Shown here one piece after another: positions 1 through 14,055 of a stretch of 64,000 nt of DNA. A program made the translations under genes and the position numbers. The DNA is taken from NCBI RefSeq assembly GCF_023053635.1, contig NC_086183.1:30051501-30115500 (forward strand). Reading direction: 5' to 3'. Under the pieces are notes generated by a model that saw nothing but the letters and a program-made list of their open reading frames with translations, did no database searches and had not been told where the DNA came from. How positions within the stretch are numbered: position 1 is the first letter of the stretch; each line of letters begins with the position of its first letter. This DNA comes from Elgaria multicarinata webbii (lineage: Eukaryota > Chordata > Lepidosauria > Squamata > Anguidae).

Positions 1-242
1 TCAAATAACGCAGAGAGGACAAAAGCAACCTTGTACGTAAATCCAGCCAGGAATTCCAAGCTCTTGTTAATGCCTTCGGAAATGTACGATGGGTGGATGT
101 GGAGGCTGCCACCGGTCCCTGGAGAACGGGCTCTTGGGAAATGGGGAGAGGCCAAGGCGATAGGGTTCTCAACCCACACAGCTCCCTCCGACCACAAGAG
201 CTCTGGCAATTTCCCAAATGATTTCTTCATGGTTCTTGGATT

Positions 243-1076
243 TCATAGAATCATAGAACAGCAGAGTTGGAAGGGGCCTACAAGGCCATTGAGTCCAACC
301 CCCTGCTCAATGCAGGAATCCACCCTAAAGCATCCCTGACAGATGGTTGTCCAGCTGCCTCTTGAAGGCCTCTAGTGTGGGAGAGCCCACAGCCTCCCTA
401 GGTAACTGATTCCATTGTCGCACTGCTCTAACAGTCAGGAAGTTTTTCCTGATGTCCAGCTGGAATCTGGCTTCCTTTAACTTGAGCCCGTTATTCCGTG
501 TCCTGCACTCTGGGATGATCAAGAAGAGATCCTGGCCCTCCTCTGTGTGACAACCTTTTAAGTATTTGAAGTGTGCTCTCATGTCTCTCCTCAATCTTCT
601 CTTCTCCTGGCTAAACATGCCCAGTTCTTTCAGTCTCTCCTCATAGGGCTTTGTTTCCAGACCCCTGATCATCCTGGTTGCCCTCCTCTGAACACGCTCC
701 AGCTTGTCTGCGTCCTTCTTGAATTGTGGAGCCCAGAACTGGACGCAATACTCTAGATGAGGCCTAACCAGGGCCAAATAGAGAGGAACCAGGACCTCAC
801 GTGATTTGGAAGCTATACTTCTATTAATGCAGCCCAAAATAGCATTTGCCTTTCTTGCAGCCATATTGCACTGTTGGCTCATATTCAGCTTGTGATCTAC
901 CACAATTCCAAGATCCTTCTCGTTTGTAGTATTGCTGAGCCAAGTATCCCCCATCTTGTAACTGTGCATTTGGTTTCTATTCCCTAAATGTAGAACTTGG
1001 CATTTATCCCTATTAAATTTCATTCTGTTGTTTTCAGCCCAGCACTCCAGCCTATCAAGATCACTTTGAAGCACTA
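243..1076 (-). mobile_element. CR1 LINE, 5'-truncated 3' end
   Basis: The minus-strand reading frame 1074-325 is the C-terminal part of CR1 ORF2. It reads from the end of the RT thumb (NRMKFNRDKCQVLHLG) through the CR1 tail ([33 protein letters not shown]). The 3' end is the typical CR1 octamer-type tail (atagaatcatagaa when read on the plus strand). It is dead on arrival, like most CR1 insertions. Confidence 0.95.
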
Positions 1077-1538
1077 CTCTTGGCCCAGTACAGCTGGGGA
1101 TTGCTGAGAGAAAGGGGATTGTGGTATCCCTCAGCTCCCGCTCTTGACTATGAGGGAGTCAGGCAAGCAGCCCTCTTTCTCATCAGTATCATGTGCCAGA
1201 CACAGAACGCTCTAAGGCAGAGGCAGGCAACCTTTGGGGGGCCTGTAGGCACAATTGGTAATAGAGAAACTGTTGTGGGTACCACTACAAAATGGCTGCC
1301 ATAAGAGGCGTGGCGGCTAGTCACAAAGGACATATAACCTGTCCAAAAGTAGAAGGCAGAGGTGGAGTTGAGCCCAAAAATACTAAAGAACTCCTTTAAA
1401 ACCACACTTCACGGCACCACCCTATTTGTTAATTTTTCAGAAAGGGGGGATGGGCTGTGGTGGGGTGGACACCTTGGTAGGTGCAGGCACCATGATGCCT
1501 ATCCATCCTCTAAGCCTTGTTGGAACAGGATGAGGTAA

Positions 1539-1846
1539 TGGGCCTGTTCACATGTCTCGACAGCCAACCACGGGTTAATTTACCCACAAGAGGCTGTCAT
1601 ATTGTGCAGGTGCCATTTTTGTATAGTTCCCATGCCAAGGTTAGACAACCCTCAAATAACCCATGGTCTGTTTTAGGGTTATTTGAGGGTTGTTTAACCC
1701 TCAAACAACCCCTGGCACCTGGGTTCACACAACATGATAAACCAGGTGCCATGCAAAAATGGCACTTGTGCGTGTCCAGCCTGACGCAACAACCCCAGAG
1801 GTTAAATTAAGGCACTGTGGGCTGTCATGTTATGCGAACCAGGTCA
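1539..1846. repeat. Palindromic MITE-like repeat
   Basis: About 300 bp with opposed halves. An AACCCTCAAATAACCC-type arm near 1648-1665 faces its complement near 1676-1700. The outer ends (gacagcc near 1559, ggctgtc near 1820) are also inverted. No clear target duplication was found. Confidence 0.45.
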
Positions 1847-2466
1847 ATATGTCTCTGGCACTTGTATTCCCCCCTCCAAGTAACTTTGCATTCCCTCTCC
1901 CCACCTTCATAAAGCACCTTCCTGCATTCTGGTGTTGTTTTTGAACTTGACAAAGAAAATTCCTAATCTTAACTAGCTTATACAGATCACTTAATGCAAA
2001 TTAGTTACCCCTCTACATCCTTTTATCACCTCGCTGAACTTACAGTCACCATAGTGAAAGGGTTGATGGGTCTCCTTACCCCTGGTCTTCCAATGCATCC
2101 TTATGAGAGAAAATGTGGATTCTAATCCGCTTTAGTGATTGGGAGTTTGGAATCAGGGAGTGGAGGCGTTTTGCGAAGTAATTAACATGGAATAGGAGCG
2201 AGCCTGGGAGACAGAAAATACTGCCTGGAATATGTGTTTTCTTTAACCGACAATGTGTTTTAGGCATGCTAAACATACAAACACCATTCAAATGAAAACA
2301 GAATGAAATCAAGCTATAACTAAAAGCTGTGGACATTTTTGTTGTGTTTTTCAAAATGAAAGATTACTGAGGTACTTTGAAAATGGCAACCCAAAACAAT
2401 AAGTCATGGCATGGCATAGCACAGATCCAAACGTCCAGGCCTTGGAATTTTCCCACCTTAATTTAG
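1847..2466. other. Stretch without a recognised gene
   Basis: AT-rich sequence with only short chance frames. I recognise no exon, RNA gene or known repeat here. Confidence 0.5.
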
Positions 2467-2786
2467 TAGCGTGACCATATGAAAAGGAGGATCGGGCTCC
2501 TGTATCTTTAACAGTTGTATTGAAAAGGAAATTTCAGCAGGTGTCACTTGTATATATGGGGAATCTGGTGAAATCTCCTCTTCATCACAACAGTTAAAGC
2601 TGCAGGTGCCCTGCCCTCTTTTAAATCTGGTCACTCTAGTATAGCTCCTTCAGCTTTAACTGTGGTGATGAAGAGGGAATTTCACCAGGTTCTCCATATA
2701 TACAAATGACACCTGCTGAAATTCCCTTTTCTATGCAACTTTTAAAGATACAGGAGCTCTGTCCTCCTTTTCATATGGTCGCCCTA
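2467..2786. mobile_element. Foldback hAT-type MITE, family A copy 1
   Basis: A 320-bp near-palindrome of two arms of about 155 bp. Ends are TAGCGTGACC and GGTCGCCCTA. AATTTAG occurs immediately on both sides (8 bp if a shared T is counted). It is the same family as the copies at 33396, 45222, 50369, 53561, 56641, 57655, 58953 and 60288. Confidence 0.85.
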
Positions 2787-3180
2787 AATTTAGTCCCTGC
2801 TTTATATCAGTCCATACCTATTATACCTAAGGTTGCTCCTGTCTGTTTTTACCCCCTGATGGAAAACTTTTGCCTTTGACAGGCATACGATAGACAAAAA
2901 AATCAACAGATACGGCTTACTCAATGCTAGGGAAAGCTGCAACTATTTGTACCTCTTTCCTCAAAAGTATGTTTTTAGGCTGGGTTTTCCACAGCAAGAG
3001 CTACTTCTGTTTAAAAATAATAGAAGACTAAGAAAAATAGGCTGTTTCACTGTTTATCCATGACTGGGTATTAAAGCTAGGAGCACCTGCAGCAGCACCT
3101 AGAACAGCCGGCGTGTGAATGAGCCTAACCCAGCTCTTCGTCTTAGTCACCCTGGCCTTGAACAGTGGAGGGTAGAAGGC
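2787..3180. other. Stretch without a recognised gene
   Basis: Sequence between a MITE and a SINE. No coding or RNA feature was recognised. Confidence 0.45.
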
Positions 3181-3184
3181 AGAG

Positions 3185-3280
3185 TTCCAGATGTTTTGGA
3201 CTTCAACACCCAGGAGCCCCTGCCAGCATGGTCAATGGTCTAGAAAGCTGGGAGTTGAAGTCCAAAACATCTGGAGAGAT
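3185..3280. repeat. Short inverted repeat, hAT-MITE-like
   Basis: CCAGATGTTTTGGACTTCAA near 3190 faces its complement (TTGAAGTCCAAAACATCTGG) near 3255. It resembles the ccagatgtgttgga core of MITE family B. Confidence 0.6.
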
Positions 3281-3338
3281 CTACTTTCTGCCTACCCCTA
3301 GCCTAGAAGATTGCTACCCTTCCATGTGAGTATTTGTT

Positions 3339-3678
3339 TGTTTATTACATTTATATCCCGCCTTTTTTCCTCCAAGGAACCCTGTCCTGCTTGTCCATCC
3401 CTGGCCGATGGCTGGTTAGCCACTGTGTGAACAGAGTGCTGGACTAGATGGACCCTTGGTCTGATCCAGCATCAGGGCTCTTCTGATGTTCTTATGTACC
3501 TAATCCTCCTCCTCTCCATGTTATACTCACAACAACCACCCTGTGAGGTGGGTTGGGCTGAGAGTCTGTGACTGGCCCAAAGTCACCCAGTGGGTTTCCG
3601 TGGCCGAATGGGGACTAGAACCCGGATCTCCAGACTCCCAGTCCAACACCTTAGCCACTACACCACTCTGGCTCTAAA
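3339..3678 (-). mobile_element. tRNA-derived (Sauria-type) SINE, split by a nested LINE tail
   Basis: Read on the minus strand: a tRNA-like head with a B box (around 3625-3610), the conserved core with ctcacagggtggttgttgtg, and a LINE-like tail ending in gcgggatataaatg. The element is interrupted at about 3379-3497 by a CR1-like 3' end. Confidence 0.85.
3379..3497 (+). mobile_element. CR1-like LINE 3' end nested in a SINE
   Basis: Contains the recurrent tail tggacccttggtctgatcca followed by gcatcagggctcttctgatg, ending in ttcttatgt. The same tail occurs at 63070-63395 (+) and at 35450-35660 (-). It sits inside the SINE, so it is the younger insertion. Confidence 0.75.
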
Positions 3679-4354
3679 GGGTTGTGTCTTTTGGATTTCA
3701 TTTAGGTACCTTTCCTGGGAGAGAAACGCTTTGAAATATTTAATGCCCGTGTTTCCCCCATTCCTGCAGAACAGGGACGGGATGTGAGGTTTAACCAGAG
3801 GCACCCTAACTCCTGATATCCCCAAACAGCCCTCAGTCCTGGCTCCACAGGTTTCTGAGGCCAGGCCGCCAGAAACCAGCTGGGTGGAGAGTGTGGAAAT
3901 CTTGATGATTAGTTTGTTTTTTAGACGCAGGGATTTGCGGCTGATTAACCTTAATCCTTTCAGTGTGATGGAACCCCCATATGTGACTGGGCTACAGTGA
4001 AAGGCGGGGGGGGGGGGACACATGGAAGGGAAGAAAGCCCACACAAGGACACAGATAGGGAGAATTCACCATCAGGGCACTACCACCCACCGCCAGGTGC
4101 CCAACTTTACAAAATCTAGATCTACGTACATGCCAGTTCAGTGCATATCTCTTCATCACACTGAGCTTCAGAGGCAGAACATTCTCCTCTTCTGTTGAGG
4201 GCACACAGATGACGGAAGTCCTACATGGCAAGGATCCTGTAGAGCAGTGGTGGAACACCTCTTTCAGCCAGAAGGTCAAATTCAATTTCAGAGCAGCTCT
4301 TGCAGACCACATTTCGGTGATGGGCGGGAATAAAGTCAAAAGGGGGTGGGGCCC

Positions 4355-4356
4355 AA

Positions 4357-4402
<46 letters not shown>
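4355..4402. repeat. (AAT)n microsatellite
   Basis: About 14 AAT units within an unclassified repeat-like stretch (about 4245-4630). Confidence 0.9.
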
Positions 4403-4632
4403 CCCAGCATACTATAATTTAAAGATCTTACTGCTGGTAACTAAGGCTTAGGAGAAGTATTACAACTTTTTAGAACGGGGGTGAAAACTGCACCTGTGAA
4501 ACTGACAAACAATTGCTGGTTAGGGGTGTGGCCAGGGTAGGGGACGTGGCAGGCTTTCTGGGAAATCCTGGTAGGCTGGATTGGGAATGCAAGTGGGCCA
4601 GATTCTCCACCCTTGCTGTAGAGAGACAGTGG

Positions 4633-4866
4633 TGCCGTTCAGAAGGCACTTAAACCATGGCTTTAACCACGGTGGTTAAGCCAGAAAGCCAGTCTGTGTT
4701 CAGAAGACACCTTAAACCATGGCTTTAATCACGGTGAATAAAGTTTTTTGCCTTAGTCACTGTGGTTGAAGTCATGGTTTAAGGTGTTTCCTGAACACGG
4801 TCCGGCTTTCTGGCTTAAGCACCGTGGTCAAAGCTGTGGTTTAAGGTGTCTTCTGAACGGGGCCAT
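4633..4866. repeat. Palindromic MITE-like repeat, family D
   Basis: Recurrent motifs alternate in both orientations (cttaaaccatggctttaacc and ggtttaaggtgtcttctgaa). Ends near 4635 (gttcagaag) and 4855 (cttctgaac) are inverted. A half copy lies at 61945-62010. Confidence 0.6.
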
Positions 4867-5164
4867 AAAGGGGGCAATTGTATGCACATTTAGACCCCCA
4901 AAAGGCCTACAACTCCCAGCATTCCCTAACCAGCATGGGGAATGCGTCTTAGGTGTATGGTACCTTTGTTCCTGTGCCTTCAGCAACAGCGTCTCGGGCA
5001 AAAATTTAGCATGTGAGGTTTCCCCCATCACTTTAAATTCAACACCAAGAAAGGTTTCACTTGCTACGTTTCTCTATGTTGGGCTGCTGCTAAAGATCAT
5101 AGAGGAGCAGGCAGCAGCAGGCCAGATCTATCCTAGCAGGATATAAGAGTTTGGAAACAGTTTG

Positions 5165-5255
5165 AAAATGGTATATGGAATGTGTCACAGGCCCAAACAC
5201 TTGTCAAAAGCATTATAAACTGTTATAAAGCAGTAGTGTAGATCCTGCCAACGTG
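5165..5255. repeat. Half copy of MITE family E
   Basis: The stretch with ataaagcagtagtgtagatc matches one arm of the palindrome at 41866-41987. Confidence 0.5.
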
Positions 5256-5611
5256 AACCCCTATGCTTAATGAAAGGGAGAGAGAAAACGGTATGAGTGA
5301 GTGCGCTCTCAGATGAGATTTTTTTTCTGAATGACTCGCTCTTTTCCTACTGGCAGAACCTGGCATGGCCTCTCCCATCCATTATATAAATGAAAACAGG
5401 CCTGGGAAAGAGATAGATTTAGCGACGGAAACCCTGTGCTTGAATGTTTTCTGGCCTCAAGGTCACGTTTGTCGCACAAGTCAGTCATGAGATGTGCTGT
5501 AGAGTCCGTTTGTGACCAAAAAGGGATGATAGCTACAAAACATAGCCCTGACTGAAACTGGGAAGACATATTGGACTAAAGGCGAGGCTTGTTTTTTAAA
5601 AAATATTTATA

Positions 5612-6375
5612 TTTTGTTGTTGTTTATTCGTTCAGTCGTTTCCGACTCTTCGTGACTTCATGGACCAGCCCACGCCAGAGCTTTCTGTCGGCCGTTGCCA
5701 CCCCTAGCTCCCCCAAGGTCAAGTCTGTCACCTCCAGAATATCATCCCTCCATCTTGCCCTTGGTCGGCCCCTCTTCCTTTTGCCTTCCACTTTCCCTAG
5801 CATCAGTCTCATCTCCAGGGTATCCTGTCTTCTCATTATGTGGCCAAAGTACTTCAGTTTTGCCTTTGATACCATTCCCTCAAGTGAGCAGTCTGGCTTT
5901 ATTTCCTGGAGTATGGACTGGTTGGATCTTCTTGCAGTCCAAGGCACTCTCAGAATTTCCCTCCAACACCACAGTTCAAAAGCATCTATCTTCCTTCGCT
6001 CAGCTTTCCTTATGGTCCAGCTCTCGCAGCCATAGGTTACTACAGGGAATACCATTGCTTTAGCTATGCAGACCTCTGTTGTCAGTGTGGTGTCTCTGCT
6101 CTTAACTATTTTATCGAGATTTGTCATTGCTCTCCTCCCAAGAAGTAAACGTCTTCTGATTTCCTGGCTGCAGTCAGCGTCTGCAGTAATCTTTGCACCC
6201 AGGAATACAAAGTCTGTCACTGCCTCCACGTTTTCTCCCTCTATTTGCCAGTGATCAATCAAGCTGGTTGCCATAATCTTGGTTTTTTTGAGGTCTAACT
6301 GCAACCCAGCTTTTGCACTTTCTTCTTTCACCTTCGTCATAAGGCTCCTCAGCTCCTCCTCGCTTTCAGCCATTC
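5612..6375 (-). mobile_element. RTE-BovB LINE 3' end
   Basis: The minus-strand frame 6373-5624 encodes the BovB ORF2 C-terminus. Motifs include [69 protein letters not shown] and a final KSRKRLNE. The tail is rich in TTGTTG (read on the plus strand). It is 5'-truncated. BovB is abundant in squamates and known for horizontal transfer. Confidence 0.93.
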
Positions 6376-6555
6376 AAAATTTTGGAGCGGTGTACAAGAT
6401 AAAACAAAATAAAAACAGAACAAAACACTTTAAAATAGATTTTAAAAGAAGCAAAATGTACAGTGAACCGTGGCTGGTCATTAAGGAAAGGCTTCCTGGA
6501 ATAATGACATTTTCAGGAGGCACTGAAAGGAATACAACGTTGTATACATTTAACG

Positions 6556-7337
6556 CAGTGGTTCCCAAAGTGGGCAGGGGGTCACTCGAGGTGGTCTTTT
6601 CCATACCTGGAGTTTTGGTTACAGAAAGAAATTTCTGATCGCTATCCTGCACTACGGAGAGTGGTTCAGAAGCTCCTGGTTGCATTTCCAACATCCTATG
6701 TGGTGGAATGTGGTTTTAGTGTGGTCTGCCTACTTCTCTCCAAGCAAAGAAATCGACTCCAGATTACTAAACGTGGTGATTTAAGACTCATGTTAAGTGA
6801 CTTTAAACCAGACATTGGGAAACTGGTATCACTTCATCAAGCCCATCCATCACATTAAGAATGAATAGTGGGGTGCTCTACCCTAGTTACTAAATGTGAT
6901 ATCTAATATTCTTGCTAAATGACTATCAGATTTTGAAAAGATGATATCACTGGATCACGTTCATCAATTATGTTTACCGTATTTCTTCGATTGTAAGACG
7001 CACACTAATTTCAGTACCACCAACAGAAAAAAAAAACCTTAAGGCACACCCGCGATTCTAAGACGCACCCCATTTTTAGAGATGTTTATATGGGGGGAAA
7101 AATGCGTCTTAGAATCGAAGAAATAGGGTAATTGAATAAACTAAGAAATGCAATTGGATTTTGAATAAATATTCAATGAATTGTTACTGTTTTGAATTTT
7201 ATTGTTATTATCTTCCTTAGTGGGTCGTTGAAAACCGCTATTCTGAATAATGATTTTTATAGGGTAGGGTAGGGGGCACTGGGCGTGAGTTTGTGGAACC
7301 AAGGGGGCGGTGACCTGAAAAAGTTTGGGAACCACTG
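6556..7337 (+). mobile_element. Internally deleted hAT (Charlie-type) transposon with transposase remnant
   Basis: A perfect 8-bp target duplication ATTTAACG lies at 6548-6555 and 7338-7345. Terminal inverted repeats start CAGTGGTTCCCAAA. The frame at 6661-6858 keeps part of the hAT C-terminal dimerisation region (FPTSYVVECGFSVV, then LLSKQRNRL, then a PDIGKLVSLHQAHPSH end). The rest of the transposase is gone. A second element (6977-7128) sits inside it. Confidence 0.88.
6977..7128. mobile_element. Nested MITE, possibly Tc1/mariner-type
   Basis: Inverted ends CCGTATTTCTTCGATTGTAA and CCCTATTTCTTCGATTCTAA (right end read on the opposite strand) are flanked by TA on each side. The element is 152 bp with no coding capacity. 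The superfamily is inferred from the TA duplication only. Confidence 0.65.
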
Positions 7338-7559
7338 ATTTAACGTGTAAGTCATACTGTAGCTAGGAAATCAACTTCCTTAAGTCCGTGCCATTATATA
7401 TGATTTTGCCGTTTTGCCAATTGTTCTACTAAATACATTTATACATAACACACACACAAATTCCTATTTGTGATTAAACAAAAGATAGGTATTCCAAAAG
7501 CGGTTTTCTTCTTCTTCAGCGAGACACTGCTGCCCTCTATTGATCAGAAGCTATTTGGC

Positions 7560-7745
7560 AGTCTTAACTTTATTTAAAAACAAATCTTGTGGCATCCAAA
7601 AGACTGACAGGTTTATTCTGACATGAGCTTTCGTGAACATTGCCCATTTCATCAGGTGCATGATGTTTGGGCCAGAAGAAATGTGTTTGTCTTTAAAGTG
7701 CCACAATTGGTTGGTTCTGCTGCAACAGACAAACACGGTTGCTTC
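7560..7745. repeat. Interspersed repeat, family not identified
   Basis: Contains gtctttaaagtgccacaatt followed by gctgcaacagac. Related pieces occur at 16205-16350 and 8460-8555. The source element is not recognised. Confidence 0.45.
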
Positions 7746-8559
7746 TCTGGGAGTTAATTTACTTGTTAAAGACAGAAAGAGAGCTTAGGACCCGTTCAGA
7801 TCTGCGCTCGGATTTTAACGGTGATCTATCGAGAGAGAGCACTGGAATTTGCTTCCTAGACGGCTTTTATTATTGATACTTTCCACAGTGTTAATGTTTT
7901 TACCATTGAGTTCCTCTGTGGTTAAGAAAAGGAAAGGGAGGCAGTCTAAAAGAGTTAGTCTGCTAAACTTTAAGGTGTGTCAGAACTTATCTCAAGATCT
8001 TACACCTCTTCCAAAAAACGTATAACTGTAAATTTGCCTTGGTCATGATGCCTATGCTCTTGAAACTCCAGTACCAGGCTCCAAGGGAGGATTACCTTGA
8101 CTTGATTGCTTTTGACAAGCTTGTATTAAATTTAGTGGGGCTGTGACATAGGTCCAGTCCTGCCACTTTTAGCTACCTTAATAAGGATTAGAGAGCTGGC
8201 ATCTCAAGGGGGGGGGTTAATTTTGATAGGCGGATGGGCATCTGAGGACACAGTGGCTTTCTATTCCGAAAATAGAATGTCATGAATCCTCCTTGGGGCC
8301 AGACAGAAAACAGTGTCAACTAGTAGTTAAAGCTAGGCTAATTAGAAGAGGGGGTCGTGGGAAAACTCCAGAGACTAAGGAGAGATGTTGTATACTGTTG
8401 ATGAGAATGGGTAGACGGTTGTGTTAGGTGAACTGCCTTGGAGGATAGAAACAATAAAATATTGTGGCGCCGTAAAGATTAACAAATTAAGGCATAAACT
8501 TTTGTGGATTAGTGTCCACTTAATTCGTCTTACATCTGAAGTGGACTGTAGTCCATGAA

Positions 8560-9121
8560 AATTGGCTGCCAGTTCAGGTCATTGGCTGCCAGTCCAGGTC
8601 TGGGCTCGATTCAAAGTTCTGGTATTGACATTTAAAGCCCTAAACGGTTTGGGGCCAGGTTATTTGAAGGACCGCCTCCTCCCATATGTACCTGCCTGGA
8701 CCTTAAGATCATCTACAGGGGCCCTTCTCCGTGAGCCCCTGCCAAAGGAAGTGAGGCAGGTGGCTACTAGGAGGAGGGCCTTCTCCGCTGTGGCACCCCG
8801 GTTGTGGAATGAGCTCCCCAGAGAGGTCCACCTGGCGCCTACACTGTACTCCTTTTGTCGCCAGCTGAAGACCTTTTTATTCTCTCAGTATTTTAACACT
8901 TAATTTTAACTTAAATTTAAATTTTACTGTTCTAACTCTGTATTTTAATCTTATATCAATTTTGCTGCGTGGTTTTATGCTGGTTGTGCTTTTGATACTG
9001 TATTTTGTAATTGTGCTTTTAACCTGTTGGTTGTTTTATTATGGTTTTAATTTTTGCGAACCGCCCAGAGAGCTTCGGCTATTGGGCGGTATAAAAATGT
9101 AATAAATAAATAAATAAATAA
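8560..9121 (+). mobile_element. L2-clade LINE 3' end
   Basis: Encodes the end of L2-type ORF2 (FKVLVLTFKALNGLGPGYLK, RAFSAVAPRLWNELPREV, LKTFLFSQYF). A 3'UTR follows that ends ccgcccagagagcttcggct, attgggcggt and a TAAA repeat. The first 20 bp are duplicated at the 5' break. Confidence 0.9.
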
Positions 9122-9124
9122 GGA

Positions 9125-10755
9125 GGACAGAGAAATTCAACGGTTTCATTCCTCAGACGAAAAAGATTTCCTATTGTTTTTGCTGGCACTTACTTAGCAC
9201 CACATTCGGAAGGTTAACTCTGCAGCCCTGAGGGCTAGAAACTTTGCTTTTAAACCATGGAATTCCCAGGAATCTAATGGAAAACCCATTAGCATGTGAT
9301 GGTGAGCCATTAGGAATATAACTCATGATCTTTCTAGTACAGGTTTTAACTTAAAAACCTGGAGTGGTTTGGCTGTACGAATTTTCCAAAATGACTTTTG
9401 CTTCTTTGTTCCCATGGCAATCTCTACCATCAGCAGAGAGCAACCACGGGGTGGCACCTCCACCCACCAAGTCCAGACAGCAGACCCCCCCCCAAACTGG
9501 AGTATGCTCTTAAACAGCAACCTGAGACTTACTACAGTTCAGATTTGTGGCTGGGATTGAGAAGGGTGTTTAGGGCCTTCCCCCCACCCCACTTTAAGGA
9601 GTTGATTGTGTTTCTAATCATTAACAGTGCCCAGTCTACTCAACTAACCGTCTTCGGATGCAATCCTATTGTATCTGCCCCGGGGTACCGTAAAGGTCCG
9701 AGTTCGAAGGCTAACAAGTATCCAATGCAGAGTGGGAGGCGTGCTCTGCGTTTTAGCTAGATAGCGTTTTTGTTAGTCTAGTGGAGTGTGTGGAGAAGGG
9801 AAGTGATGGAGACTGGGGCTAGCTCGGGTCTCAATGCCTCCTTTGCCAGGTCATAGCGTTGTTTCCGGGCTCAGATGCAGGAATCCAAAATACCTTATGC
9901 TCCCAAGATGCTGTCAGGGTGTCATAAGATTGCTTCCTTAATAATTATATCCATAATACGTCAAGTAGTGTAACTTAACCTAGTATAAGAGAAAGACCCC
10001 GAGTTACAGCTTGGGCTTGGCTGCAATCGCTCAAAAATAATTGATTGTATGAGTTTTAATCAACTGTTAAATTGGTATGTACTCATGTGCAGAGGAATAA
10101 AACAATTGTCCCAAAGGACAAAAGCATTCTGTGATTTTAGATGGAAACGTGTCACACAGCAGGCACCATCTCAGAAGAGGTACTGCGCTTCTGCACAAAC
10201 AAAAGAAATGTATCTCTTAAGAAAGCATCTACCAACCATGGATTTCCCAGCAGCTTTTTTGATTAACTGGGGCTTCAGTTTCTAAAATCAAGCACAGGAT
10301 TTTTAATTGATATTTCAACTAAGCATTGCAGCCCTATCCCCAATTCACTTCACCCTTACTTGTCTCCAAAGCAGGAGATGGACATGAATTCAGGGTAAGA
10401 TTACCACCTTTTGTGAAAGCACCAGAACAAGGTCAGTAACAATAGCTAAACAAACATAAATTTAGCAGGCAAATCTTTTTCTGTCACAGATCTATCTTCA
10501 CGCTAGGAAAAGTGTCGGTGCCAAAATGTCTGTGTGACTGGCTGTGAAGTGCCAGAAGTGGGAACTTACTCCTACAGTGTTCTGGGTTCAGATCTTACCT
10601 CTGCTCTGGACCGGTTAGGTCGTTCTAGCAAGCCATCTTCTCTTGACTTCAGCTTCACAATGTGGAGATAGTAATACAGACCTGTTTAGCTTATCGAGCT
10701 GTGGTAAAAATGATCACGCTAAGATATGTCAATCATCTTGTACGCTCATGAAGTG
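9125..10755. other. Stretch without a recognised gene
   Basis: About 1.6 kb of mostly non-repetitive sequence downstream of H3.3. I see short frames only, with no splice-consistent coding exon. Confidence 0.45.
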
Positions 10756-10760
10756 CTACT

Positions 10761-10849
10761 CAGCCTTCCTCAACCTGGGGCGCTCCAGATGTGTTGGACT
10801 GCATCTCCCAGAATGCCCCAGCCGGAGCGCCCCAGGTTGAGGAAGGCTG
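10761..10849. mobile_element. Foldback MITE family B copy 1, shortened
   Basis: Ends CAGCCTTCCTCAACCTGG and its complement; the centre is partly deleted. TGCTAC occurs at both flanks, a likely imperfect target duplication. Confidence 0.75.
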
Positions 10850-11009
10850 TGCTACATGAATACCAAAGATCAACCCACTCCCGCAGCACATTTTGCCATT
10901 TTATTTTTGACAGCTTTATAGGCATAAGGGCTTCAAGTCTTGCTTTATGTTAAAAATTAGGATCTAGCAAACTCTTCCACGAGCCACCATTAAGCAAACA
11001 TTAAAGAAT

Positions 11010-11638
11010 CAAAGATGTTGTCATTCAACATTTATTTTTTTTCCTTACTGCCTCAAGGTGAGTCCCTATTGGTACAAAGGTCAGTCACAGACACAAGACA
11101 AATGGAAAACAGGAAAAAAAAAAGGATTTAGAAAGCACTCCTTGCCTAAATACAAAGGGGAAAGAAAGACTCAATTAACAAAAGGAAATAAATGCGTAGT
11201 GTTCTTGCTGATATTTTACAAACTGAAGACCAAAAGCGCTATCATTGAAATGCCTATATCTACTTAAGTTGTGTTGTACAAAACCAGATATTTCAAAAGT
11301 GTCCCCTGTTGGGTTTGTTTTTGTGGTTTTTTTGCAATTCTGAAAAAAAAAGTTTTACAAAAAACAACATCCAGAAGTCTTGCAGATTTCAAAGGTTTTT
11401 TTTTTTCTTTCATTCATTTTTGCTTGTACATGATGAATAGGAATCAAGTCTCCTGATCTTGGAGAGGTACTACGATAGATAGATAGATATCTAACATTTC
11501 CTCACATGTCCTAGCCACTACAAATAGGAGTAGGAGAATAAAAATAAAAATAAAACCTGGAGTGTATTCTAAGTACACTGCACAAGCAGGGTGGGGAGGC
11601 CTGGGGAGGGGTGTAAGTGTTGGGAGGGGGAGAGGGAC
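11010..11638 (-). terminator. H3.3 3'UTR and poly(A) signal
   Basis: Downstream of the H3.3 stop on the minus strand, about 600 nt of AT-rich, unrepetitive sequence runs to an AATAAA hexamer (plus-strand tttatt at 11031-11036). It includes a UGUACA Pumilio-like hexamer near 11425 and a short GATA repeat near 11474-11489. There is no histone stem-loop, as expected for a replacement histone. The cleavage point about 20 nt past the hexamer is inferred. Confidence 0.7.

Positions 11639-14055
<2,417 letters not shown>

Noticed and set aside
325-1074. Long minus-strand frame of 249 aa as a host gene
   Set aside because: It is the CR1 ORF2 C-terminus. Four further copies of the same protein end occur in the window.
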